64,000 bases of DNA. Source: Bacteroidetes bacterium 43-16. GTDB lineage: Bacteria; Bacteroidota; Bacteroidia; Chitinophagales; Chitinophagaceae. Made by a program: the position numbers and the translations under genes. Under the pieces are notes generated by a model that saw only the letters and a list, made by a program, of their open reading frames with translations, had not been told where the DNA came from and searched no databases. The stretch lies in assembly GCA_001897525.1 (NCBI GenBank), contig MKTB01000033.1:124001-188000 (forward strand). The letters are read 5' to 3'. Position 1 is the first letter of the stretch, and every line of letters starts with the position of its first letter. Of the stretch, positions 1 to 8,393 are shown one piece after another.

Positions 1-846
1 TTCTAATTCATCTTTCATCTGTACCACGATCTGCTGCATCGTGGCATCATTGGCCTTAGAGCCCAGCGTATTGATCTCACGACCTACTTCCTGTAACACG
101 AAGCCCAGTTTTTTACCAATGCCTTCTTCATTTGCGTTTGCAATGAGGCTGTTGAAATAATCACAGTGAGCGCGTAATCTTTGTTTCTCTTCAGAGATAT
201 CGATCTTCTCAATATAATAGATCAGTTCCTGCTCTAAGCGGTTTGCATCCCAGTTCTCGTTACCCACCCATTCTTCCAATAGTGCAGTAATGCGGTCTTT
301 GATCCGGGTAATACGATTAGGTTCATAAACCTCAGCTTCGCTGACAAATTGTTCAATATTTTTGATCCGGTTCAGGAGGTCCTTTTCTATAGGGGCACCT
401 TCCGTTACCCGGTGTGCCGTCAGGTTGGCGATCGCCTGCTCCAGCAAGGACTGGATCAGGGACCAGTCTTCAGTATCTATGCTTTCCGCTTCCGGGGCTA
501 CCACTTCCGGCAGCCTCATTAAGGTCGGCAGGATCTGCTCCTCCGTTAAGTTTAAAGAAGTGGCGATGCTCTTGATCGACTGGTAATAACTTTCAGCAAG
601 CGCTGTATTGATCTTCATGGGCTTGGCCGCACCATCTTGTTTGATGATGACGTTCACATCCACAGAGCCTCGTTTTAAGCCTTTGGATAGTATTTTCCGG
701 ATGTCGGCTTCAAATGGTTTCACCAGGGGATTGATCTTATTGGTGATCTCAAATTGCTTGCCGTTAAGCGATTTTACCTCAATAATAATTTCTTTGTTAC
801 TGCTGTGCCCTTCTGCTTTACCATAGCCGGTCATGGAATAAATCAT
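1..846 (-). CDS. yicC: YicC/YloC-family endoribonuclease, C-terminus cut by window edge
   Basis: The 282 codons visible begin MIYSMTGYG, very close to the N-terminal signature of YicC (MIRSMTGYG), and contain the C-terminal signature REINTLGSKAND followed by QMKDELE at base 1. The usual length is about 290 residues, so only around ten residues are missing past the window edge. YicC proteins are RNA endonucleases linked to RNA turnover and stress or stationary-phase survival (family knowledge). The start at 846 is chosen because the signature begins there. The gene is divergent from the lipoprotein gene at 967. Identification is firm; the physiological substrate here is unknown. Confidence 0.93.
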   Translation of the reverse strand, partial: MIYSMTGYGKAEGHSSNKEIIIEVKSLNGKQFEITNKINPLVKPFEADIRKILSKGLKRGSVDVNVIIKQDGAAKPMKINTALAESYYQSIKSIATSLNLTEEQILPTLMRLPEVVAPEAESIDTEDWSLIQSLLEQAIANLTAHRVTEGAPIEKDLLNRIKNIEQFVSEAEVYEPNRITRIKDRITALLEEWVGNENWDANRLEQELIYYIEKIDISEEKQRLRAHCDYFNSLIANANEEGIGKKLGFVLQEVGREINTLGSKANDATMQQIVVQMKDELE

Positions 847-912
847 ACTATTAAATACTTTAGTGCACAAAAGTAAGGTTTTAACGGCTTTTGTTTTCAC
901 AAATAATTAAAC

Positions 913-942
913 TTGTATGGGAAAGAGAATAAACTAACTTTG
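913..942 (+). promoter_or_regulatory. Bacteroidota-type promoter for the lipoprotein gene
   Basis: A TTG at 913-915 and TAACTTTG at 935-942 are separated by 19 bp, matching the Bacteroidota primary sigma consensus (TTTG, 17-20 bp, TAnnTTTG). The -7 box ends 24 bp before the ATG at 967. The TTG could be mistaken for a start codon of the same frame. Confidence 0.7.
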
Positions 943-966
943 TTTCGTAAACAATTTATTAACGAT

Positions 967-1812
967 ATGAAAATTCAATCTTTTTCGTTATTAGCAACAG
1001 CTGTAGGTTTCAGCACGCTGATGGCTTGTAACAGTTCCAATGAGCAGCCTAAGCAAAGCGATAGTGATACGACACAATCCCCTGCCGGAGCAGAAGCACC
1101 GGCAAAAGCCATTAAGTTAGCTCCATTTGCCGACTCCCCGGAGTTCCCCGGCGCTACACTGACCATTAAAGATGTGAAAACAGAAATGGTAGGAACTGAT
1201 TCCGTAAAAGTGACGTTGAATTATGATGTGAAAAATTACGAGTTAAAACAACAAACCTCTTCTGCTACTGCTGGAGAATGTAATAATTCCAAAGACGGAC
1301 AGCATATTCACTTCATATTGGATAACAAGCCTTACATGGCACTCTACAATCCGACCCATACTTTTACTGTTCCGGTAAATTCTGAGCACTACCTGATGTC
1401 TTTCTTGTCCCGCTCTTACCACGAGTCTTTAAAAAATAAAGAAGCCGGTACCCTGTTACACTTCTCTGTAGATGCAAAAGGGGTGTATAAAAAATTAGAT
1501 AACCCTTCTACTCCTATGCTGTTCTACAGCCGTCCTAAAGGAGATTATGTAGGTAATGATACGAAGAACGTTTTGCTGGACTTCTATGTCTACAATACGA
1601 CTTTATCTGCTGATGGCCATAAAGTAAAAGCGACCATTAACGGCAATAGCTTTACTATTGACAGCTGGAAGCCGCAGTTTATACAGAATGCTCCTATGGG
1701 CGCAATGAAAGTTAAACTGGAGTTGATAGATAAAGACGGTAAAGTCGTTTCCGGTGAAAATACAAGCATTGAGCGTGATGTACAATTAGCCCAAAGCGAG
1801 CCGGTAAGATAA
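967..1812 (+). CDS. Predicted lipoprotein of unknown function
   Basis: The 281-residue protein begins MKIQSFSLLATAVGFSTLMAC, a signal peptide ending in a lipobox (LMAC), so it should be lipid-anchored at Cys21 and exported. A short Ser/Asn/Gln/Asp-rich linker follows, then a domain of alternating beta-type segments without catalytic motifs that I recognise. The in-frame TTG at 913 would place 18 extra residues before the signal peptide and coincides with the promoter's upstream box, so ATG 967 is the better start. It is a monocistronic-looking gene between its own promoter and a hairpin at 1843. Probably a Bacteroidota-specific envelope protein; function not recognised. Confidence 0.85.
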   Translation: MKIQSFSLLATAVGFSTLMACNSSNEQPKQSDSDTTQSPAGAEAPAKAIKLAPFADSPEFPGATLTIKDVKTEMVGTDSVKVTLNYDVKNYELKQQTSSATAGECNNSKDGQHIHFILDNKPYMALYNPTHTFTVPVNSEHYLMSFLSRSYHESLKNKEAGTLLHFSVDAKGVYKKLDNPSTPMLFYSRPKGDYVGNDTKNVLLDFYVYNTTLSADGHKVKATINGNSFTIDSWKPQFIQNAPMGAMKVKLELIDKDGKVVSGENTSIERDVQLAQSEPVR

Positions 1813-1842
1813 GTTTAGTAGTATTGATAAAAGGAATGTATA

Positions 1843-1873
1843 AAAGTTAAGCCACCTGTAAGGGTGGCTTTTA
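1843..1873. terminator. Bidirectional hairpin terminator
   Basis: AAGCCACC (1849-1856) pairs with GGTGGCTT (1863-1870), flanked by A-rich sequence to the left and T-rich to the right. It lies between the convergent lipoprotein and scpB genes and can serve both. Confidence 0.75.
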
Positions 1874-1909
1874 CTATATTATCAGGGTATGAGTAATATT
1901 AATGTTGAT

Positions 1910-2545
1910 CTATTCCATTGTTTTAAGCTGCCCGTCATTACCTATGGCCAGTTGCTGGTCCATTTCGGGAACGGCTTCTGCAGCATCGGTAGGAAATACG
2001 ATTTCCATATTGGCTACTTCTTTTAGTTTGGGCAATTGCTCCGGGCTATTGATGCCCATGTAATCCATGAAGTTTTTAGAGGTCGCATAGATCAGCGGTT
2101 TACCTATTGCTTCTTCGTTTCTTCCGGCTATGACGATCAGTTCTTTTTCCAGGAGCTTCTGGATAGAGTAATCGGCACTTACGCCCCTGATAAACTCTAT
2201 CTCCGATTTGGTGACCGGTTGCTTATAGGCAATAATAGAAAGGGTTTCCATCGCAGCGGTAGATAGCTTTTTGATGTACTTATCCCCGTTCATTTGCATG
2301 ATGGTCTGGTGGTAAGCAGGCTTGGTGAGGAACTGGTAGCCTCCGCCTGTTTCCTTAAGTTCAAAAGGGAAATGCTCGCTTTTGTATTTTTCTACAATAG
2401 TTTCTATTACCTGCTGTACGCGGACCTGCTCCAATGGTGCTTCTACCAGGTTGGACAAATACTCCATCAGCTCAGCCTGGTTGATCGGCTGCTGGCTGGC
2501 AAATATTAAAGCCTCCGTATGTAACATTAATTGTTCTAACTCCAT
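1910..2545 (-). CDS. scpB: Segregation and condensation protein B
   Basis: The 211-residue product has the two winged-helix layout of ScpB, the kleisin-binding partner of ScpA in the bacterial SMC-ScpAB condensin that organises and segregates the chromosome. Seen in the sequence: an N-terminal wHTH (LHTEALIFASQQPIN), the strongly conserved core LSIIAYKQPVTKSEIEFIRG near residues 103-122, and a Q-K-L-L-E-K-E-L helix after it. A short acidic, methionine-rich tail follows. Length is normal for the family. The neighbourhood (YicC, YkuK-like, hydrolase) looks like core chromosome. Confidence 0.95.
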   Translation of the reverse strand: MELEQLMLHTEALIFASQQPINQAELMEYLSNLVEAPLEQVRVQQVIETIVEKYKSEHFPFELKETGGGYQFLTKPAYHQTIMQMNGDKYIKKLSTAAMETLSIIAYKQPVTKSEIEFIRGVSADYSIQKLLEKELIVIAGRNEEAIGKPLIYATSKNFMDYMGINSPEQLPKLKEVANMEIVFPTDAAEAVPEMDQQLAIGNDGQLKTME

Positions 2546-2685
2546 CTTTCACCGTTTGTTTTAATCCAAACTCTTGTTCGAAAATAGGTAAACTCCGACT
2601 AACACTGCCTGGAAAATAATCAACAGATGTGCAAAAAAACGTGTTTTATGATTAATTTTAATAATAAGATAACTTAAATAAGCGG

Positions 2686-2693
2686 TAGATTTG
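2686..2693 (+). promoter_or_regulatory. Possible -7 promoter box for the YkuK-like gene
   Basis: TAGATTTG matches TAnnTTTG and lies 48 bp before the ATG at 2742. No clear TTG box is seen at the expected distance upstream, so the call is weak. Confidence 0.4.
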
Positions 2694-2741
2694 TATCATT
2701 TAAGCCAATTTTATGTCAGGTAACTAATAAAACATAATTGT

Positions 2742-3215
2742 ATGAAGTGGAAGCGATTTAACGGAGTACCCATACAGCAACCCATACAGGAGCTCGTAGA
2801 GCAGACCATTCTCAGTGAAAGGGCCAATGGACATCACATCAAACTGTACATTGGTACCGACTCCCAGGTTTACGGAACTAATACAGAATTTGCCACCGTT
2901 ATTGTTTTTTTAAGAGAACGCAGCGGTGGTTTTATGTTTGTACAGCATGATGCCCAGCAGCGCAATTACGGCATCAGAGAGCGTATGCTACTGGAAGTGT
3001 CCAAGAGTATCGGTATCGCCTATGATCTTTGTGAGATCCTTACAAAGTACGATGTGCCTATGGAGGTGCATGCCGATATCAATACCGATCCGCAGTTCAA
3101 GAGCAATGCCGCATTGAGCGAAGCTATGGGCTATATTATGGGTATGGGTTTTGCCTTTAAAGCAAAGCCGGATGCCTTTGCCAGCACGACCTGTGCCGAC
3201 AGGGTGATCCATTAA
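2742..3215 (+). CDS. YkuK-family RNase H-like protein (DUF458)
   Basis: A 157-residue protein resembling YkuK/DUF458, a family predicted to have an RNase H-like fold. Visible marks are the first acidic strand YIGTDSQVYG, a second strand segment with AHADINTDP-like spacing (VHADINTDPQFKSN), and a C-terminal AFKAKPDAFASTTCADR segment. These carry the conserved Asp residues expected of a metal-dependent nuclease fold. No nuclease activity has been clearly assigned to the family as far as I know. It is transcribed alone, with its stop only 9 bp from the convergent hydrolase stop. Confidence 0.85.
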   Translation: MKWKRFNGVPIQQPIQELVEQTILSERANGHHIKLYIGTDSQVYGTNTEFATVIVFLRERSGGFMFVQHDAQQRNYGIRERMLLEVSKSIGIAYDLCEILTKYDVPMEVHADINTDPQFKSNAALSEAMGYIMGMGFAFKAKPDAFASTTCADRVIH

Positions 3216-3224
3216 AAATTGTCC

Positions 3225-3860
3225 TTAATGCAGGAAAGGATTAGACTGCTTTTCTTCACCGATAGTGGTAGGGTCCCCGTGACCGCTTAACACAAGCGTA
3301 TTTTCAGGCAGCACAAAAAGCTGTGTCCTGATACTCTCGAGCAAAGTATCTAAATTGCCACCCGGCAAGTCGGTACGACCGATACTCTGCCGGAACAATA
3401 CATCGCCGCCAATCACCCATTCCCCTTCAGGATAATAGAAGGCTACACTACCCGGAGAATGGCCGGGGACAAACAGTACTTGTACCGCCTCATCTCCCAG
3501 TTGTAATATACCCGGTTCTATCCAGAAATCAGGCTGAGGACTTACCGGGAATTTAAGACCGAACATCGCGGCACTATTGGCTGCATTTCTTACAATAGGC
3601 TCGTCTGCCTGGTGCACACCAAACCGGATCTTGTATTTTTGCTTCAGGCTGTCAATACCAAATACGTGGTCAATGTGACCGTGCGTATTAATGATCTGCT
3701 GAGGGATAAGTTCATGCTTGCTGATAAAATCAAAGAGCACCTGTTCTTCATGGGCATCATACATACCGGGATCTATGATCCAGCAATGTTTATTGTCGTT
3801 ATATATGATGTATGTGTTTTCCTGGAACGGATTGAAGGTAAAGCCCTGAATGTGCAACAT
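3225..3860 (-). CDS. Metallo-beta-lactamase-fold hydrolase, glyoxalase II-like
   Basis: The 211-residue product contains the zinc-binding motif THGHIDH, the later PGHSPGSVAFYY histidine and GGDVLF aspartate, and a terminal SGHGDPTT histidine, in the order of the glyoxalase II/YcbL branch of the MBL superfamily. It probably hydrolyses a thioester or related ester in the cytoplasm. The start at 3860 (MLHIQGFTF) is preferred because the family begins with this strand; an in-frame start at 3896 would add a hydrophobic, non-conserved 12 residues. Substrate cannot be inferred from sequence. Confidence 0.88.
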   Translation of the reverse strand: MLHIQGFTFNPFQENTYIIYNDNKHCWIIDPGMYDAHEEQVLFDFISKHELIPQQIINTHGHIDHVFGIDSLKQKYKIRFGVHQADEPIVRNAANSAAMFGLKFPVSPQPDFWIEPGILQLGDEAVQVLFVPGHSPGSVAFYYPEGEWVIGGDVLFRQSIGRTDLPGGNLDTLLESIRTQLFVLPENTLVLSGHGDPTTIGEEKQSNPFLH

Positions 3861-3950
3861 AAATAAATGAATAAAAAAGAAGACAAAGAACGTCAATAAA
3901 ATGTAAAAGGTGCGATAAAAAAGAAAGGCAAAATATTTTTCTACTTTTTT

Positions 3951-3982
3951 TTGGAAGTTATTGTAGAAAATATTTACCTTTG
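3951..3982 (+). promoter_or_regulatory. Promoter for the tandem tRNA-Lys genes
   Basis: TACCTTTG (3975-3982) is a perfect -7 box and a TTG lies at 3951-3953; the 21-bp spacing is slightly long. It is 46 bp before the first tRNA. Confidence 0.6.
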
Positions 3983-4027
3983 CAGTCCATTAAACGAATA
4001 GCGACAGCGGTTTTTTAGGTGGAAAAT

Positions 4028-4100
4028 GATTCTGTAGCTCAGTTGGTAGAGCAATACACTTTTAATGTATGGGTCCTGGGTTCGAGTCCCAGCGGGATCA
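4028..4100 (+). tRNA. tRNA-Lys (anticodon TTT), copy 1
   Basis: A 73-nt cloverleaf: acceptor GATTCTG pairs with CGGGATC (allowing G-T), D arm GCTC/GAGC, anticodon stem ATACA/TGTAT around the loop CTTTTAA (anticodon TTT), and T arm CTGGG-TTCGAGT-CCCAG, with discriminator A. CCA is not encoded. The copy at 4139 is identical. Confidence 0.97.
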
Positions 4101-4138
4101 CAAGATGAGGATAAGCATCTTTAAAAAATATCCGGAAT

Positions 4139-4211
4139 GATTCTGTAGCTCAGTTGGTAGAGCAATACACTTTTAATGTATGGGTCCTGGGTTCGAGTCC
4201 CAGCGGGATCA
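4139..4211 (+). tRNA. tRNA-Lys (anticodon TTT), copy 2
   Basis: Identical in all 73 positions to the copy at 4028, with a repeat period of 111 bp. It is followed directly by a terminator and then, 219 bp downstream, by a tyrosine recombinase. Its 3' half is therefore the likeliest integration target of the element to the right. Confidence 0.97.
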
Positions 4212-4216
4212 CAAAG

Positions 4217-4239
4217 AGCGTGCTAAGGCACGCTTTTTT
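4217..4239 (+). terminator. Rho-independent terminator after the tRNA-Lys pair
   Basis: AGCGTGC (4217-4223), loop TAAG, GCACGCT (4228-4234), then five T. It closes the tRNA transcription unit. Confidence 0.9.
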
Positions 4240-4429
4240 AGTTTAAAGCATATCTTTTCAGCGTTTCTGCTGCTAATTTCAATTCATTTAAAGACATAGT
4301 AAACCATACCATCTGGTGTCCATTGTAGTGTCCATTTTTATGGCTTATTTTTGGACACCACGTAGAGTGATTGATAGTGATGATTGGTTAAAGCGTTAAC
4401 CGTTTTTTTTAACGTTTAAATGTGTAGGA

Positions 4430-5908
4430 ATGGAAAAAATTAAGCATGAGCTCTACCTTCTACCTATGGTAGTGGGAACGAAATCAAAATTAAGGTCTGA
4501 TGGAAAAGGTGCTTTGAAGATTCGAATTACCCTCAATTGCCAAGAAGAAGAGGTATTCTTCTCAACAAATATTACACCCGAAAATTGGCTTCCCGAACAA
4601 AAACAAGTTTCTAAAAAAGAAGAGAATTACCGAGCGATTAATCAAAAGATAAAGTCGGTAGAAACTGACTTGAAAAGAATCTATGATAAGCTTTTCATTG
4701 AACATGAGAAAGTGACTCCCTTAATGATTAAGAGGGTTTACCAAGGAGATCCGCCAATTGAACTACCAAAGAAAGAAATAGAAAAGGAAAAACTAACCTT
4801 AATGCAGGCTTTCGATAAATTTATCAAAAAGTTTGGAAAACTTGTCGATGAAAAGAAAAGATCGGATGGAACATTACGTCAATGGAAGTCAAGCAAGAAA
4901 AAAGTAATTGAATTTCTGCATTTTTCTGAAGAGAAGGAAAAGGAACAAAATAAGAGACAGAAAGTTGAAACAGAAGAAAAGGAAATTGATATTTTATTTC
5001 CTGAGATTTCGCACGATTTTGGCGACGAGATGTACGACTATCTGACCTTAGAAGCTGAATCTAAGCTTGCTGATGCCACTGCGAAAAAGCATATAAAAAA
5101 GCTGAAACAGATTATAAAAATTGCGGTTAAAAAGAAAATTATCTTAGAAAACCCAATTGCGGATTTTGTTTGTGGTGGAGATACAAATGAAGTAATTCCC
5201 TTAGAATGGGAAGAAGTTGAAAGAATCAACAGAAAAGATTTCGGGATAGATAGGTTAAATGAAGTAGCTGATGCTTTTGTTTTCCAATGTTTAACCGGAT
5301 TTGCTTATCAGGATTTATACGGGTTATCTCCAGAAAATATAATCCTTGTCGGCCCTCAAAAAGAAAGGTGGTTATGTAAGCACCGGGGTAAAACGGGTGT
5401 AATGGAAATAGTTCCAATGCTTCCAATATTAGAACAGCTTATTGAAAAATATAAAGATCATCCGGTTTGTAAAAAGAGAAATTCGCTTTTACCTATTCTT
5501 TCAAATACTAATTACAATGGATATTTAAAGGAAATAGCTGCTATTTGTGGCATTCCCCGAGAACTACACACGCACCTTGCTCGTCACACTTTCGCGGATA
5601 TAATGTTAAACCTGGGTATGCCTCTTGAAGACGTAAGCAAAATGTTAGGCCACAAAAGTATTAGAACTACTCAGCGATATGCCAAAGTTAGAAAAAACAG
5701 GATAATGAACAACTTCAACAAGTATGTTCGTCCTCAAATCGGTTTAAGTATATCAATGATTCACAATTCAAATGAAATTGAAAAACGGGATAGAATTGAA
5801 AACGAAGAGTACAAATCAAGTAATACTAACGGTATCTTTAGCAATGGCTTTTATTCTACTCAGTCAAATGGGGAAAACTATTCTTATTCTTACACTTTAA
5901 CAGCTTAA
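4430..5908 (+). CDS. int: Tyrosine recombinase (integrase) of the mobile element
   Basis: The 492-residue site-specific recombinase has an N-terminal arm-binding region, a long charged Lys/Glu-rich core-binding segment (about residues 90-200) and a C-terminal catalytic domain. Visible catalytic parts are H382-x-x-R385 (HLARHTF), H408 (LGHKS) and the nucleophile Y417 (QRYAKV). At the first-arginine position the box reads LTGFAYQDL, with Ala292 in place of Arg; loss of this Arg is known in Bacteroides elements such as IntDOT. The tail after residue 435 is Ser/Asn/Tyr-rich and not conserved. Its place just past tRNA-Lys suggests integration and excision at that tRNA. Confidence 0.93.
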   Translation: MEKIKHELYLLPMVVGTKSKLRSDGKGALKIRITLNCQEEEVFFSTNITPENWLPEQKQVSKKEENYRAINQKIKSVETDLKRIYDKLFIEHEKVTPLMIKRVYQGDPPIELPKKEIEKEKLTLMQAFDKFIKKFGKLVDEKKRSDGTLRQWKSSKKKVIEFLHFSEEKEKEQNKRQKVETEEKEIDILFPEISHDFGDEMYDYLTLEAESKLADATAKKHIKKLKQIIKIAVKKKIILENPIADFVCGGDTNEVIPLEWEEVERINRKDFGIDRLNEVADAFVFQCLTGFAYQDLYGLSPENIILVGPQKERWLCKHRGKTGVMEIVPMLPILEQLIEKYKDHPVCKKRNSLLPILSNTNYNGYLKEIAAICGIPRELHTHLARHTFADIMLNLGMPLEDVSKMLGHKSIRTTQRYAKVRKNRIMNNFNKYVRPQIGLSISMIHNSNEIEKRDRIENEEYKSSNTNGIFSNGFYSTQSNGENYSYSYTLTA

Positions 5909-5922
5909 TATAAAAATCTATT

Positions 5923-6165
5923 ATGACAGAGGAAAGCAAAAATATCAAACCCGGTATAGACATTTCTAAAATATCAATAGATTTAAGCATCTTTCATGGC
6001 TTACAATTTATAGATGATACAATGCTTAAATTAAAAATACCCAAAGAAGATATCAGCAAAATAGTTGGTCACAAGTCTATCAAAGCAACTCTAAGGTATG
6101 CAATGGCTAAAAAGAACGGCATACGGAATACACTGAAAAAATTGATTGACATCAAAAAATCATAG
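5923..6165 (+). CDS. Stand-alone integrase C-terminal fragment
   Basis: An 80-residue ORF beginning 14 bp after the integrase stop. Residues from about 32 to 72 align with the last catalytic part of the upstream integrase: MLKLKIPKEDISKIVGHKSI and then TLRYAMAKK mirror its MLNLGMPLEDVSKMLGHKSI and TQRYAKVRK. The His and Tyr are kept but the preceding H-x-x-R box is not (positions read LQF). It could be a duplicated remnant or a small accessory DNA-binding protein that uses the recombinase fold. Its intact frame, start codon and tight spacing favour expression, but function is inference. Confidence 0.6.
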   Translation: MTEESKNIKPGIDISKISIDLSIFHGLQFIDDTMLKLKIPKEDISKIVGHKSIKATLRYAMAKKNGIRNTLKKLIDIKKS

Positions 6166-6168
6166 GTT

Positions 6169-6918
6169 ATGGAGAATCAAAAAAGAAAGACTTTTGTTAT
6201 GGGGGATATTCATGGCGATAATATAGCTCTTGAACAATGCCTGCAACGATCGGGAATTGATTATGAAAACGATCAACTTATTCAATTAGGAGATGTAGTT
6301 GATAGAAATGATGGCGTGTACGAATGTGTCGAACAATTACTAAAAATTAAACATTTAATTGCAATAAAAGGAAATCACGATAACTGGTTGCTGGATTTTA
6401 TTGAGACCGATTATCACCCCATATCCTGGGCGCATGGCGGAAACAATACGATTATATCCTATCTTAATCATACCGATAAAAAAGGCGTATGCATTCCAAG
6501 GGGAAACGGTTATAAAACCTCTCTCAATTCATCTGATATCCCGGCAAGCCATCAAGAGTTTTTTCGAAATCAGGAATTATATTATATAGATGAAGAAAAC
6601 AGATGCTTTGTCCATGCAGGGTTTAACCGGTATATTGGTTTTGAACAGCAGAAAGAAAGTAGTTATTATTGGGATAGGGATTTATGGACAGATGCACTCT
6701 CTTCTTTAGAAGAAAAACCGCCAAAAGAAATTTACGAGACAATTACAGTCTTTAAGGAAATTTATATTGGCCACACCCCCACAACAGCTTGGGAAACAGA
6801 CAAACCTATGAATGCATTTAATATTTACAATCTGGATACAGGCGCTGGAAATGGCGGTAGGCTGACAATTATGGATATTGATACAAAAGAATACTGGCAG
6901 TCAGATAAGAAAGCATAG
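6169..6918 (+). CDS. Calcineurin-like metallophosphatase
   Basis: The 249-residue protein carries the full metallophosphatase motif set: GDIHGD (D13, H15), GDVVDR (D42), GNHD (N69-H70-D71), a later HAGF and IGHTP. This is the bacterial PPP/ApaH-type serine-threonine or diadenosine-tetraphosphatase-like fold that binds two metals. It starts 3 bp after the integrase-fragment stop, so it is probably in one transcript with the recombinase genes. Phage and mobile elements often carry such phosphatases, but its substrate here is unknown. A clear terminator follows. Confidence 0.9.
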   Translation: MENQKRKTFVMGDIHGDNIALEQCLQRSGIDYENDQLIQLGDVVDRNDGVYECVEQLLKIKHLIAIKGNHDNWLLDFIETDYHPISWAHGGNNTIISYLNHTDKKGVCIPRGNGYKTSLNSSDIPASHQEFFRNQELYYIDEENRCFVHAGFNRYIGFEQQKESSYYWDRDLWTDALSSLEEKPPKEIYETITVFKEIYIGHTPTTAWETDKPMNAFNIYNLDTGAGNGGRLTIMDIDTKEYWQSDKKA

Positions 6919-6966
6919 AATTCTTTCACAATCCACTACTGATTTGAATACAAAATTAATTTATCG

Positions 6967-6994
6967 AAAGGGATGTTTATCTAAGCATCCCTTT
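6967..6994 (+). terminator. Hairpin terminator after the phosphatase gene
   Basis: AAAGGGATG (6967-6975) and CATCCCTTT (6986-6994) form a perfect 9-bp stem with an 10-nt loop. Confidence 0.75.
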
Positions 6995-7139
6995 AATGTC
7001 AAATTGCAAATAAGATACGAACACTGTAAAAGAAATCAAAAATAATCAGATGCCAATCGCCTCTAATTTTATTGAATAATTCGCACAAATTGTTATTTTG
7101 AAGACAATTAATATAGTATTTATTAGCTTTTAAAATACA

Positions 7140-7757
7140 ATGGAAGATGTATATAGATTTGAGATAAGACAATGGTACTTAGAAAAAAAGAAGCTTGGTA
7201 TTCTCCCGAGCAATCTATTGATACCAACTATCGGCAGATTAAAAAAGGAATGTTTACTTCAATTACAACACGAATATCTTAAAACAGATTTACCCGCTTT
7301 TAAGTCATTTTTTGAGCAGTATAATGAAGAAAGTATCAACCTAGAAAAATGTCATTATTTTAGTCCAGATAAATTTCGAGCCTTAGTTTCATACTTAAGG
7401 AACGATAATATCAAAACAGATATTAAGAATATCGAATTGCTTGCTATTTTGATAGACTTTAAACCTCGGCCATATCAAAAATTTCTTTTCGAATTACAAA
7501 AGCAAAAAGCTGGGGACAATCCTTATATTTTTGAGCGAGAACATGGTAAGGAACTCTTTTTTAAACAGGAACTAAATACTGTTTCTAGGTTTGCGCTTGA
7601 TGTTTTAAGCTTAACAAACAATAACCATGAATCAAAAGGTGAAAATGTAGAAATAATAATTGGAGGAAGTAAATTATGTATTGAATATCCTTCTGGCGCC
7701 AGAATATGGGTAGATAGAAATGAAATAGACCTCATTTCAAGACTGGTTAGAATATAA
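7140..7757 (+). CDS. Unknown protein, first of a tandem related pair
   Basis: A 205-residue protein that I do not recognise. It aligns along its length with the next gene: shared blocks include the N-terminal Y-R-x-E helix, KSFFEQ, a F-R/K-A-L segment, LLAILIDFKPRP and a C-terminal YPSGARIWVD followed by LIS-x-L. No catalytic motif, signal peptide or membrane segment is seen. The C-terminal YPSGxR box looks like a small beta hairpin. The gene is AT-rich like the rest of the element and lies 33 bp from its paralogue, suggesting a duplicated pair that may form a hetero-oligomer. Confidence 0.65.
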   Translation: MEDVYRFEIRQWYLEKKKLGILPSNLLIPTIGRLKKECLLQLQHEYLKTDLPAFKSFFEQYNEESINLEKCHYFSPDKFRALVSYLRNDNIKTDIKNIELLAILIDFKPRPYQKFLFELQKQKAGDNPYIFEREHGKELFFKQELNTVSRFALDVLSLTNNNHESKGENVEIIIGGSKLCIEYPSGARIWVDRNEIDLISRLVRI

Positions 7758-7790
7758 GATTTATTCAAAAATAGATTATTAAGATTGATT

Positions 7791-8330
7791 ATGATTGAAC
7801 AATATCGTTTAGAGCTGAAAGAAGCATACTTAAAAAAGAGGGATCGTGGAGAACTATCATTAAATTTAAACAACCCAACGCCTGCAAATATTAGGAATGA
7901 ATGCCTGGTACTTCTAAAATCGGGCTGTCCTGAAGTAGATTTGAGGGTATTTAAATCATTTTTTGAACATCCACTAAATTCGGATTTACCACTATCTAAA
8001 GTATGGAACTTCAATATTGGAAAATTTAAGGCATTGAGTAATTTTTTGAAACAAGATAAAAAAACGAATGAAAGGAATTTGACGTTGTTGGCTGTCCTTA
8101 TTGATTTCAATCCAAGACCCTTTTCAGAAATTTTCACGGGTGAAAAGAATTACAATTCATATCTCCCACATTTTAATCTGGATTCGGAAATGGGAATTAA
8201 AACTATAGAAAGACCAAAAGAAAAACATCAAAACACAAATGAAATTTGTTTAGAATGGCCATCTGGAGTGAGAGCTTGGGTAGATGCAACAAATCTATCT
8301 TTGATAAGTAATTTAATAAATTTAAAATAG
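7791..8330 (+). CDS. Unknown protein, second of a tandem related pair
   Basis: A 179-residue paralogue of the preceding gene, sharing KSFFE, FKALSNFL, LLAVLIDFNPRPF and the C-terminal WPSGVRAWVD...LISNL block. An in-frame TTG at 7785 exists, but the ATG at 7791 (MIEQYRLELKEAYLKK) matches the paralogue start (MEDVYRFEIRQWYLEK) and is preferred. The middle segment between the LIDFNPRPF block and the C-terminal box is diverged. No function is recognised. Confidence 0.65.
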   Translation: MIEQYRLELKEAYLKKRDRGELSLNLNNPTPANIRNECLVLLKSGCPEVDLRVFKSFFEHPLNSDLPLSKVWNFNIGKFKALSNFLKQDKKTNERNLTLLAVLIDFNPRPFSEIFTGEKNYNSYLPHFNLDSEMGIKTIERPKEKHQNTNEICLEWPSGVRAWVDATNLSLISNLINLK

Positions 8331-8333
8331 CCG

Positions 8334-8371
8334 ATTTTATGGTTTTATGGTTTCCCGTAATACCATAAAAT
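8334..8371 (+). terminator. Inverted repeat after the tandem pair
   Basis: ATTTTATGGT (8334-8343) and ACCATAAAAT (8362-8371) are perfect inverted repeats followed by T/A-rich sequence. It is either a terminator or an operator for the small gene at 8394. Confidence 0.55.
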
Positions 8372-8393
8372 TTATTATTTATACTTTAGTGAT

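Noticed and set aside
913-966. TTG start that lengthens the lipoprotein by 18 residues
   Set aside because: The TTG is the -33 promoter box and the added residues precede a normal signal peptide.
7523-8137. 204-codon leftward ORF
   Set aside because: Antisense shadow of the tandem related pair, which show protein-level conservation with each other.
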